Assembly: GCA_937957985.1 (NCBI GenBank)
Contig: CALGOH010000309.1
Span: 1-7,317, forward strand
Origin: an uncultured Verrucomicrobiae bacterium
GTDB taxonomy: Bacteria > Verrucomicrobiota > Verrucomicrobiia > Verrucomicrobiales > Akkermansiaceae
DNA length: 7,317 bases
Direction of reading: 5' to 3'
Shown piece after piece: positions 1 through 5,527 of this stretch (position 1 is the stretch's first letter; the number at the start of each line of letters is the position of its first letter). The notes beneath the pieces are model-generated. The model saw only the letters and a program-made list of their open reading frames with translations, had not been told where the DNA came from and made no database searches. A program made the translations under genes and the position numbers.

Positions 1-886
1 AGAAGAGGCTCAGGAGCAGGAAGAAGGTCACCAGGTCGCCGGCGGTCATGTGGGCGGATGGATCGGCACCCGGCTGAAGTCCGGCGATGACCTCGCGGCC
101 GCCGAAGTAGAGCACCAGCGCGTAGCCGAGCATGCTGGCGAACGACATGCTCGGGTTGTAGATCGCCCACCATTTCATCAGGTGGAGCGTGGCCTTGCGG
201 ACCCGGTCGGACAGCCGGTTGAAGTTCCCGTGTTCCTCGTCCTCGGCGGCGTAGGACTTGATCTGGCGGATGCCGGCGATGTTGTCGTGCAGCAGCGAAT
301 TGAGCGCCGAGGTGGCGTTGCGCTCGGCCTTGTGGCGGTGGCGGGCGTCCTTCGAGTAGATCCAGGCACCGGTGATGAGGATCGGGATGGGAAGCGTGGC
401 CCACAGCGCGACCTGCCAGTCGGTGAGGTACATCACCAGCCCCACGGCGATGAGCTGGATGCCGGCGACGAGGCCGAGCTCGATCCCGTCGATGAGCACG
501 CGTTCCATCGAGGTCACATCCTCCACGACCCGGGTCATGATGTCGCCGGTGCGCCGTGAGTCGAACCACGGCAGCGGCAGCCGCTGGATCTTCCGGTAGA
601 GGTCGGAACGGATGTCGTAGATGACGTTCTGCTCGAAGTGGTTGTTGACGAAGATCCGGGCGCAGTTGAGGCCGTCCTTGAGGAAAAAGCTGCCGAGCCC
701 GAGCAGGACCCAGAACGCCAGCTCGCCGCGGCGGGCCGGATCGGGGATGATGTCGTCGATCACGAAGCCGGTGATCGAGGGGAAGAAGATCACCGAGACC
801 GCCATCAGCGTCGCGCAGACGAACTGCGCCAGGGCGAGGCCCGGATAGCGGCGCAGGTACGAGAAAACACGGAGGACGGAATTCAT
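1..886 (-). CDS. ABC exporter, transmembrane (type 1) half, C-terminus outside window
   Basis: This is probably an inner-membrane ABC exporter of the MsbA/multidrug/lipid type, with membrane and ATPase domains on one chain. The 295 residues visible form the type 1 transmembrane domain. Hydrophobic segments lie at about residues 16-38, 57-73, 138-155, 158-178 and 240-265, and a sixth begins near 283 and runs into the window edge. Family-typical elements include WFDSRRTGDIMTRVVEDV (107-124, first intracellular loop and coupling helix) and GIRQIKSYAAEDEE (205-218). The ATPase domain (Walker A, LSGGQ, Walker B) should lie to the left of position 1, so it is not verified here. The ATG at 886 was chosen because MNSVLRVFSYLRRY resembles family N-termini. 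An in-frame ATG at 916 would add ten residues, and neither start has a clear ribosome-binding site. The gene diverges from the coiled-coil pair at 1025. The substrate cannot be told from the sequence. Confidence 0.9.
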   Translation of the reverse strand, partial: MNSVLRVFSYLRRYPGLALAQFVCATLMAVSVIFFPSITGFVIDDIIPDPARRGELAFWVLLGLGSFFLKDGLNCARIFVNNHFEQNVIYDIRSDLYRKIQRLPLPWFDSRRTGDIMTRVVEDVTSMERVLIDGIELGLVAGIQLIAVGLVMYLTDWQVALWATLPIPILITGAWIYSKDARHRHKAERNATSALNSLLHDNIAGIRQIKSYAAEDEEHGNFNRLSDRVRKATLHLMKWWAIYNPSMSFASMLGYALVLYFGGREVIAGLQPGADPSAHMTAGDLVTFFLLLSLF

Positions 887-951
887 CGGCGACGGCACCG
901 ATGGGGCGATGTCCATTCTTTGTAAAGGCAAGGTTTCCGATGCGACATTTA

Positions 952-986
952 AGGGTTGCCCGGGGTGCCCCGGAATCCCTAGTTTT
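952..986 (+). promoter_or_regulatory. Strong hairpin plus short T run in divergent intergenic region
   Basis: The 138-base gap between the divergent ABC exporter and coiled-coil genes contains a perfect dyad, CCGGGG-TG-CCCCGG (960-973). It is flanked by AGGG (952-955) and CCCT (977-980), which can extend the stem with small bulges, and TTTT follows at 983-986. On the plus strand this looks like an attenuator or terminator placed 38 bases before the start codon at 1025. As DNA it could instead be an operator. I see no convincing -35/-10 pair, so the promoter assignment is open. The structure is seen in the sequence; the function is inferred. Confidence 0.4.
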
Positions 987-1024
987 CGCCAACCACAAGA
1001 CCCGGAGTTTCCCAGAAAAACCTC

Positions 1025-1939
1025 ATGGCCAACATCTTCGCAGCCATCACCGCCGTGCTTCTCGCGGCATCCGCCTATCTCGCCTTCAAGAACCAGCAGG
1101 CCTACGAGAAGGAAATCGAAGACAGCGAGTTCGCTCGGGAGAATCTTGAGAAGAGCCGCAAGCGCCTCGCCGACCTTCGTTCCGAGCGCGACGCGACCAT
1201 CGACGAGCGCACCGGGGTCGAGGAGGAGACCGTCGCCAAGCAGGCAATCGAGGCCGAGCGTGAGGCCGGCAAGAAGGCGCTCCAGGATGAAATCGGGACC
1301 AAGAAAACCGAAGTCGAGGACAACGCCCGCCGCATCGCCGAGATTGACGACCAGACCAAGGAACTCGGCGAGGTGCGCGACCTCGCCGACAAGGTCCGCC
1401 AGATGCGGACCGAGATCCAGGGCCTGGAGGACGAGAAGGCCACCAACGATGCGAGGCTGGCGAACCTGCTGGCGAGCAAGCGATCCACCGAAAGCACGAT
1501 CGATGACTACAAGGATGAGAACGATGCCTTCTCGAAGCAGCGCTCTTTCTTCAACAGCGCGCGCATCAGCGGCATTTTCGGTCCGTGGGGCTTCGTCACG
1601 CTGAACGCGGGGAACTCCGCGGGAGTGGTGACCAACTCGACGCTGGACGTCGTGCGGGGTGGCGAGGTGATCGCCAAGCTCAGGGTCCGCTCGGTCGAGT
1701 CGAGCCGGGCTTCCGCGGACATCGTTCCCGACTCTGTGGCGGAGGACACTGTCCTGATGGTGGGCGACCGGGTCGTGCCTGCACCCGTCGACGAGGCGCC
1801 CGAACCCGCCGCTCCGGAGCAGCCCGCGGTCGATGAGATGGATCAGCCCGCCGCCGAACCCGCGGAGGAACCGGCTGCCCCGCCCGCGGAGGAACCCGCG
1901 CCCGCCGAAGAGGAGGATGATTTCGACTTCGACCTCTGA
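1025..1939 (+). CDS. Membrane-anchored coiled-coil protein with C-terminal beta domain (paralogue 1)
   Basis: A 304-residue protein of unknown function. Residues 3-21 form one hydrophobic segment that could serve as a signal anchor. Residues 25-175 are almost entirely charged, Glu/Lys/Arg/Ala-rich heptad-like sequence, predicted to be a long coiled coil. Residues 182-252 form a compact domain with GPWGFVTLNAGNSAGV, DVVRGGEVIAKLRVRSVES and VGDRVV. This pattern resembles small beta-barrel modules such as the C-terminal domain of FlgT or the beta domains of MreC. Residues 253-304 are a low-complexity Pro/Ala/Glu tail ending in DDFDFDL. The start is set by the hydrophobic N-terminus; no good Shine-Dalgarno precedes it. 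The next gene, 34 bases downstream, encodes a paralogue with the same layout, so the two are very likely co-transcribed. A periplasmic scaffold or envelope role is plausible but inferred. Topology is uncertain because flanking charges are weak. Confidence 0.88.
   Translation: MANIFAAITAVLLAASAYLAFKNQQAYEKEIEDSEFARENLEKSRKRLADLRSERDATIDERTGVEEETVAKQAIEAEREAGKKALQDEIGTKKTEVEDNARRIAEIDDQTKELGEVRDLADKVRQMRTEIQGLEDEKATNDARLANLLASKRSTESTIDDYKDENDAFSKQRSFFNSARISGIFGPWGFVTLNAGNSAGVVTNSTLDVVRGGEVIAKLRVRSVESSRASADIVPDSVAEDTVLMVGDRVVPAPVDEAPEPAAPEQPAVDEMDQPAAEPAEEPAAPPAEEPAPAEEEDDFDFDL
1859..1896 (+). repeat. Direct repeat of 14 bp, period 24, in the Pro/Ala/Glu tail
   Basis: The 14-mer CCCGCGGAGGAACC occurs at 1859-1872 and again at 1883-1896, a period of 24 bases or eight codons. 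It keeps the reading frame and encodes the repeated PAEEPA units of the C-terminal tail of the first coiled-coil protein. Such in-frame repeats can expand or contract by slippage without breaking the gene, so tail length may vary between strains. Confidence 0.75.
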
Positions 1940-1973
1940 AGCGTCCGGACACCAACATTTTCAATAGAAGCCC

Positions 1974-2789
1974 ATGAAGCTCCTTTTTTACATCCTCTCG
2001 CTGCTGGCCATCGTCGCCACCGCCTACTTCTCGAATCTCAACAAGACCAGGTTCGAGGAGCAGCAGAAGTTCCGGATCGACAACCTCCGCCTGAACGAAA
2101 CCGTCTCCGCCCAGGCGGACAAGACCGAGAAGCAACTCAACGATGAGAAAGACATGCTTGCTGAGGCCGAGAAAGTTCGTGCCGAAGTGGTGCAACGCAT
2201 CGCCAGTCTTGAGGCGGATGAACGTGAGCTGAGGCGTGAACTGGGCGAGATCGAAGCCGAACTCGAGGCCCAGGTGCAGAAGATCAAGGATGCCGAGGAA
2301 GCTCTGGAGGAAGTCCGGAAGGTCTTCGCCGACATGGGCTTCGGGAACGATGTCGACATGGATTCGATCCAGGACAACATCAAGACCCTGGAAGATCGCC
2401 GCAAGGTTCTCGCCGCCGAGATCGCCGAACTGGAGACGAACATCGAAGGTGCCGAAAAGGCGATCGCCAACAACCGCGAGGAGATCAGCCGCCTGGGGGA
2501 TCGCAAGGCCGAGCGTAATCGCAGGATCAGCAACAACTCCCGTGAGTCGATCATCACCGCGGTGGACTCGAACTGGGGCTTCGTCGTGATCGGAGCCGGG
2601 CGCAACACCGGCTTCGAGCCGCAGACCCGCCTGATCGTCAAGCGCGACGGCCGCGTGGTCGGCGAAGTGGTTCCTTCGAGCATCGAGGCGACCCAGACGA
2701 TCGCCGAGATCGATTTCGATACCGTCGCCCCGGGCGCGGTGATCCAGCCCGGCGACCGCGTGATGCTCGTCAAGCCGGCCGCGAACTGA
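1974..2789 (+). CDS. Membrane-anchored coiled-coil protein with C-terminal beta domain (paralogue 2)
   Basis: A 271-residue protein of unknown function and second member of the tandem pair. It has a hydrophobic anchor at residues 3-19 and a charged coiled coil at about 25-118. A short break (MGFGNDVDMD, 121-130) follows, then a second coiled coil at about 130-185 and a C-terminal domain at 192-267. That domain aligns by eye with the upstream protein: NWGFVVIGAGRNTGF matches PWGFVTLNAGNSAGV, RLIVKRDGRVVGEV matches LDVVRGGEVIAKLRV, SSIEATQTIAEID matches RSVESSRASADIV, and QPGDRVM matches MVGDRVV. It lacks the Pro/Ala/Glu tail of its partner. A weak AGAAG lies five bases before the ATG. The gene ends 26 bases before a strong terminator, which closes the unit. 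Gene duplication followed by divergence of the coiled coils is the simplest explanation. Membrane or periplasmic location is inferred. Confidence 0.88.
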   Translation: MKLLFYILSLLAIVATAYFSNLNKTRFEEQQKFRIDNLRLNETVSAQADKTEKQLNDEKDMLAEAEKVRAEVVQRIASLEADERELRRELGEIEAELEAQVQKIKDAEEALEEVRKVFADMGFGNDVDMDSIQDNIKTLEDRRKVLAAEIAELETNIEGAEKAIANNREEISRLGDRKAERNRRISNNSRESIITAVDSNWGFVVIGAGRNTGFEPQTRLIVKRDGRVVGEVVPSSIEATQTIAEIDFDTVAPGAVIQPGDRVMLVKPAAN

Positions 2790-2815
2790 CGATTTCAGCC
2801 ACGCTCCTTTTTCAG

Positions 2816-2849
2816 CCCCCGCGTGCTTGATTGCCGCGGGGGTTCTTTT
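2816..2849 (+). terminator. Rho-independent terminator after the coiled-coil pair
   Basis: A perfect 8-bp GC stem, CCCCCGCG (2816-2823) pairing with CGCGGGGG (2835-2842), encloses an 11-base loop and is followed directly by TTCTTTT (2843-2849). It begins 26 bases after the stop codon of the second coiled-coil gene. This is a textbook intrinsic terminator on the plus strand. The lipoprotein start codon at 2861 lies only 11 bases beyond the T run. Confidence 0.9.
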
Positions 2850-2860
2850 ATCCTCCGGGC

Positions 2861-3055
2861 ATGCGCCTGTTCGTGATCCTCGCGATTGTCCCGTTGTGCC
2901 TGCCGCTGGTCTCCTGCAACACCACGGATCCCGACCTCGATCCGCAGCCGACCCAGCCACAGTCGGCCTCCGATCCCAAGCCATGGAACCGTCCGGTGTC
3001 GGGACAGGGTGGCGGTGCCTTCGGCGCCATGCCGAACCAGCGTCTCCGGCGGTAG
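2861..3055 (+). CDS. Small lipoprotein, 64 residues
   Basis: A short exported protein of unknown function. Residues 1-18 form a signal peptide (Met-Arg, a hydrophobic core, then LVS), and Cys19 completes an LVSC lipobox, so lipid attachment and membrane anchoring are expected. The mature part is Pro/Gln/Asp-rich and low in complexity, then ends in PWNRPVSGQGGGAFGAMP followed by NQRLRR. That Trp/Gly/Arg-rich end looks like the conserved part. The ATG at 2861 was chosen because it puts the signal peptide at the N-terminus. An upstream TTG at 2831 would lie inside the terminator and add MPRGFFYPPG before the signal, so it is rejected. No Shine-Dalgarno is visible. The gene is convergent with rlmH and could only be co-transcribed with the coiled-coil pair by terminator read-through. 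Confidence 0.75.
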   Translation: MRLFVILAIVPLCLPLVSCNTTDPDLDPQPTQPQSASDPKPWNRPVSGQGGGAFGAMPNQRLRR

Positions 3056-3071
3056 GAGGCGGGACGTCCCC

Positions 3072-3116
3072 GGCCCGCAACGGAGCGGAGGGATGGACAG
3101 CGTGGGCCCTTTTCTT
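3072..3116 (+). terminator. Possible weak terminator after the lipoprotein gene
   Basis: GGCCCGC (3072-3078) can pair with GCGTGGGCC-type sequence at 3102-3108: seven pairs including one G-T, with a 23-base loop. The run CTTTTCTT follows at 3109-3116. The stem is short and the loop long, so this is only a candidate transcription end for the lipoprotein gene. Confidence 0.3.
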
Positions 3117-3138
3117 ACTCGGCGATGCCCGGGCAACC

Positions 3139-3157
3139 GTGGCGCGGGGCGCGCCAC
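3139..3157 (-). terminator. Perfect GC hairpin just past the rlmH stop codon
   Basis: GTGGCGCG (3139-3146) and CGCGCCAC (3150-3157) are perfect inverted repeats separated by GGG. The hairpin lies eight bases beyond the end of rlmH, which reads leftward. It has no T run on either strand, so it is not a standard intrinsic terminator. It may stabilise the 3' end of the rlmH transcript or mark a dispersed palindromic element. Confidence 0.4.
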
Positions 3158-3165
3158 CTCCAAGC

Positions 3166-3606
3166 TCACCGATGGTAGGGCTCGCCGCGCCTGATGGTGG
3201 CGATGCGGTAGAGTTGCTCGAGCAGCACGACCAGCGCCAGTTCGTGCTGGAGCGTGAGGGCCGAGAGTTGCCAGACGGCATCGGCCTCGCGCCTGAGCTT
3301 TTCCGTGTGACCGTCGGCCGCGCCGATGAGAAAGGACACGCGCTTGATGTCGCCCCGCATTTCCAGCGCACCGAGTCGCTCGCTCCACTCTCCGGTGGCG
3401 AGGGCCGCGCCGCGCTCGTCGAGGGCGATGCGGTGGTCGCCCTGCGAGCGCGCCAGCAGGGCCTCGGAGACGCTTGCGGAATCGCCGGCCCTGAGTTCCA
3501 CCAACTCACAGCCGCCGTAGCGTGACAGGCGCTTGAGATACTCTTCCACGCCGCTTCTGGCGTAGGCGAGGGCCGGCTTTCCCGCGACGATGATCCGGAG
3601 TTTCAT
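3166..3606 (-). CDS. rlmH: 23S rRNA (pseudouridine-1915-N3)-methyltransferase RlmH
   Basis: RlmH is a SPOUT-family enzyme that transfers a methyl group from S-adenosylmethionine to N3 of pseudouridine 1915 in helix 69 of 23S rRNA, acting on the assembled 70S ribosome as a homodimer. The 146-residue product is close to the E. coli length of 155. It starts MKLRIIVAGK, as the family does. It has the cofactor-knot segment FLIGAADG (92-99), the conserved SALTLQHELA (115-124) and the C-terminal signature EQLYRIATIRRGEPYHR (130-146), whose YHR is nearly invariant. The usual GG in the cofactor loop is GA here. The ATG at 3606 was chosen by this N-terminal match; the open frame continues upstream to longer starts that do not fit. 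The gene is divergent from the EF-hand gene (87-base gap) and convergent with the lipoprotein gene. Confidence 0.95.
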   Translation of the reverse strand: MKLRIIVAGKPALAYARSGVEEYLKRLSRYGGCELVELRAGDSASVSEALLARSQGDHRIALDERGAALATGEWSERLGALEMRGDIKRVSFLIGAADGHTEKLRREADAVWQLSALTLQHELALVVLLEQLYRIATIRRGEPYHR

Positions 3607-3633
3607 GTGTGCGATCCAAGCCGACCGGTGCTG

Positions 3634-3664
3634 CCGGACCAAGGCGATTTCCGGACTTGTCCGG
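3634..3664. promoter_or_regulatory. CCGGAC dyad between rlmH and the EF-hand gene
   Basis: In the 87-base gap between the two divergent genes, CCGGAC-TT-GTCCGG (3651-3664) is a perfect 14-base dyad. A third CCGGAC half-site lies at 3634-3639. The position fits an operator or a small hairpin in a shared control region. No regulator is encoded nearby, and the motif is GC-rich in a GC-rich genome, so this is only a candidate. Confidence 0.3.
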
Positions 3665-3693
3665 CGGGCTGCTGGCGGCGATGATTCGGAAAG

Positions 3694-3999
3694 ATGAAGC
3701 ATCTGATCGTTCTCCTGCCCCTTGCCGTGTCGTGCGCGCGGACGGATCCGCAATCGGAAGTTGCCCACAATCGAAAGGTGATGGCGCTGCAGGAGAAGTT
3801 CGACCGCTTCGACTACGACGCGGACGGCAAACTGACGCGGGCCGAGATCGAGCAGGGCCTCAAGGAATCGGACGTCGGTGGGGTCACCGAAGAGGAACTC
3901 GATCAGGCGATGCAGGCCTACGACGTGAACGACGACGGCGCGATTTCCCGCTGGGAGTCCGAGCGGGCGATCAACACGCCACTGCCCGAGAATCAGTGA
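3694..3999 (+). CDS. Small EF-hand protein, probable lipoprotein
   Basis: A 101-residue exported calcium-binding-type protein. The short hydrophobic N-terminus ends in AVSC with Cys14, a near-canonical lipobox, so lipidation is likely; the -3 residue is Ala rather than the more usual Leu. Two complete EF-hand loops follow. Loop 1 spans residues 40-51 with ligands D40, D42, D44 and E51 and G45 at the usual position. Loop 2 spans 77-88 with D77, N79, D81 and E88 and G82. Both have every expected chelating residue, and the 37-residue spacing is typical of a paired EF-hand unit. GGAAAG lies directly before the ATG, too close for an ideal ribosome-binding site. The gene stands alone, divergent from rlmH and convergent with the glycyl-tRNA synthetase gene. 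Calcium binding follows from the motif; the partner and process are unknown. Confidence 0.88.
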   Translation: MKHLIVLLPLAVSCARTDPQSEVAHNRKVMALQEKFDRFDYDADGKLTRAEIEQGLKESDVGGVTEEELDQAMQAYDVNDDGAISRWESERAINTPLPENQ

Positions 4000-4027
4000 G
4001 GCACCGACGGAGTGGCAGTGTCTCCGT
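3980..4027. terminator. Two mutually exclusive hairpins at the convergent gene ends
   Basis: Only 28 bases separate the convergent EF-hand and glycyl-tRNA synthetase stop codons. ACGGAG (4007-4012) pairs perfectly with CTCCGT (4022-4027). CACTGCC (3980-3986, inside the EF-hand gene) pairs with GGCAGTG (4014-4020), which lies in the loop of the first hairpin. Neither has a T run, so bidirectional termination is only a possibility. Confidence 0.3.
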
Positions 4028-5416
4028 TCAACGAATCCTCTCCAGCAGCCACGGCAGCAGGGCATCGACCGGCAGGCGCTCCTGCTCCATCGAGTCGCGG
4101 TGGCGGACCGTCACCGTGCCTTCGAGTTCCGGGCCGTTCTCGCCGATGGTGTCGAAGTCGGCGGTGATGCAGAAGGGGGTGCCGATCTCGTCCTGACGGC
4201 GGTAGCGGCGGCCGACCGCGCCGCCGTCGTCGTAGTAGACGGTCATCCACGGCTGGAGGGTCTTCTGGATCTCGCGGCAGATGCGGACCTGCTCCTCGTT
4301 CTTCTTGAGCAGCGGGAAGATGCCCGCCTTGATCGGTGCCATCCGCGGGGCGAAGCGCATCACCGTGCGGACGTCCTTCTTGCCCTTCTCGTCGGTGATC
4401 TCCTCCTCGTCGAAGGCCTCGCAGATCATCGCCAGCACCGTGCGGTCGCAGCCGGCGGAGGGTTCGACGACGTGGGGCAGGAAGCGCTCCTTGGTTTCCT
4501 CGTCGAAATATTCGAGCGGACGGCCGGAGCCCTCCTGATGGACCCGCAGGTCGTAGTCGGTCCTGTAGGCGACGCCCTCGAGTTCCTGGATGCCGAAGGG
4601 GAACTCGTACTCGATGTCGTAGGTTTTCTCCGAGTAGAACGCGCGCTCGCCGTCCGGTACGTCGAGGATGTGGAGCTTCCCGCGGGGGATGCCGATCTCC
4701 TCGTAGAATTCCAGGCGCGCCTCGAGCCACTCGTAGGCGAGTAGCAGGCCGTCCTCGGGCGGGCAGAAGGATTCGATCTCCATCTGCTCGAATTCGCGGC
4801 TGCGGAAGGTGTAGTTGCGCGGATTGATCTCGTTGCGGAACGACTTGCCAACCTGGGCGATGCCGAAGGGCAGCTTCACGCGGTTCGAGTCGAGGACGTT
4901 CTTGTACTGGACGAAGATCGACTGGGCGGTCTCCGGGCGGAGGTAGGCGAGAGCCTTCGGGTCGTCGTCGGTGGCCAGGGCACCAAGCTTGGTCGAGAGC
5001 ATCAGGTCGAAGGCGCGCGGCTCGGTGAGTTGGCAGTTCTTGTGCTCGCCCGGGTGGCAAGACGGCTTCTGTCCGCACTCGAGATTATCGAGGTTGTCGG
5101 CGCGGAAGCGGCCTTTGCAGGTCTTGCAATCGACCATCGGATCGCTGAAGCCGCCGACGTGGCCGCTGGCCTTGAGCACGTCCTGATGGGTCAGGATCGC
5201 GCCGTCCATACCGACGACGTCATCGCGCTCCTGAACGGTCTTGCGCCACCAGTAATCCTTCAGGTTCCGCTTCAGCTCCGCGCCGAGCGGGCCGTAGTCC
5301 CAACAGCCGTTGAGTCCGCCGTAGAGCTCGCCGGCCTGGAAGATGAAGCCGCGGCGTTTGCACAGGGAGACGATCTTCTCCATGCGCACGGGGTCGGTGT
5401 GGTCCTTGTTGGCCAT
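4028..5416 (-). CDS. glyQS: Glycyl-tRNA synthetase, single-chain (alpha2) class II type
   Basis: This cytoplasmic enzyme attaches glycine to tRNA-Gly using ATP and is essential for translation. The 462-residue length matches the homodimeric bacterial/archaeal/eukaryotic-type enzyme, not the separate alpha/beta subunits of E. coli. Visible signatures include GFIFQAGELYGGLNGCWDYG near the N-terminus (23-42) and the metal-knuckle-like cysteines C97, C100, C114, C120 and C128 in the inserted region. Class II motif 2 is FRNEINPRNYTFRSREFEQ (193-211), and motif 3 is EPSAGCDRTVLA (318-329). The anticodon-binding domain starts near residue 360 and contains RYRRQDEIGTP (404-414). The ATG at 5416 gives the expected N-terminus; an AG-rich GAGAAAG precedes it. 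The beta-helix gene lies 109 bases upstream on the same strand but is functionally unrelated, so separate transcription is likely. Nothing is missing from the catalytic core. Confidence 0.97.
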   Translation of the reverse strand: MANKDHTDPVRMEKIVSLCKRRGFIFQAGELYGGLNGCWDYGPLGAELKRNLKDYWWRKTVQERDDVVGMDGAILTHQDVLKASGHVGGFSDPMVDCKTCKGRFRADNLDNLECGQKPSCHPGEHKNCQLTEPRAFDLMLSTKLGALATDDDPKALAYLRPETAQSIFVQYKNVLDSNRVKLPFGIAQVGKSFRNEINPRNYTFRSREFEQMEIESFCPPEDGLLLAYEWLEARLEFYEEIGIPRGKLHILDVPDGERAFYSEKTYDIEYEFPFGIQELEGVAYRTDYDLRVHQEGSGRPLEYFDEETKERFLPHVVEPSAGCDRTVLAMICEAFDEEEITDEKGKKDVRTVMRFAPRMAPIKAGIFPLLKKNEEQVRICREIQKTLQPWMTVYYDDGGAVGRRYRRQDEIGTPFCITADFDTIGENGPELEGTVTVRHRDSMEQERLPVDALLPWLLERIR

Positions 5417-5486
5417 GGTCTTTCTCGGGAAAGTCGGGCCGGGAGAAAACCAGCCGCCAAGGACCTCGGCAAGGCGCGATTGTGGC

Positions 5487-5527
5487 CGCCGGTCGAATGG
5501 CCGGCGTGTCCGGAACCGAGGCGGTTC
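5487..5527 (-). terminator. Two GC hairpins after the beta-helix gene
   Basis: GAACCG (5513-5518) and CGGTTC (5522-5527) form a 6-bp stem with a 3-base loop that overlaps the stop codon of the beta-helix gene. CGCCGG (5487-5492) and CCGGCG (5501-5506) form a second 6-bp stem with an 8-base loop, 20 bases further along the minus strand. Neither is followed by a T run. They may help end or protect the beta-helix transcript before the glycyl-tRNA synthetase gene. The rest of this 109-base gap shows nothing clear. Confidence 0.35.

Noticed and set aside
50..559. A 169-codon plus-strand open frame inside the ABC exporter region.
   Set aside because: The minus strand encodes an unbroken transporter membrane domain with recognisable motifs across the same bases.
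2831..2860. A TTG start at 2831 for the small lipoprotein.
   Set aside because: It lies inside the terminator hairpin and would put ten non-signal residues before a complete signal peptide that begins at the ATG at 2861.
1680..3509. A 609-codon open frame on the minus strand, antisense to the coiled-coil pair.
   Set aside because: It overlaps the coiled-coil and lipoprotein genes, has low-complexity Arg/Pro/Ala-rich composition typical of GC-rich antisense frames, and has no recognisable domain. Its plus-strand counterparts have clear membrane anchors and a shared conserved domain.
3607..4065. A longer RlmH reading frame that extends upstream to 4065.
   Set aside because: The extra N-terminal 153 residues run antisense to the EF-hand gene, and the family's N-terminus MKLxIIxxGK begins exactly at 3606.
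5444..5472. A possible glycyl-tRNA synthetase promoter: TTGCCG, 17-base spacer, TTTTCT on the minus strand.
   Set aside because: The spacing is right, but only three of six -10 bases fit the sigma-70 consensus, and the -10 lacks the key A at position two. This is too weak to call.
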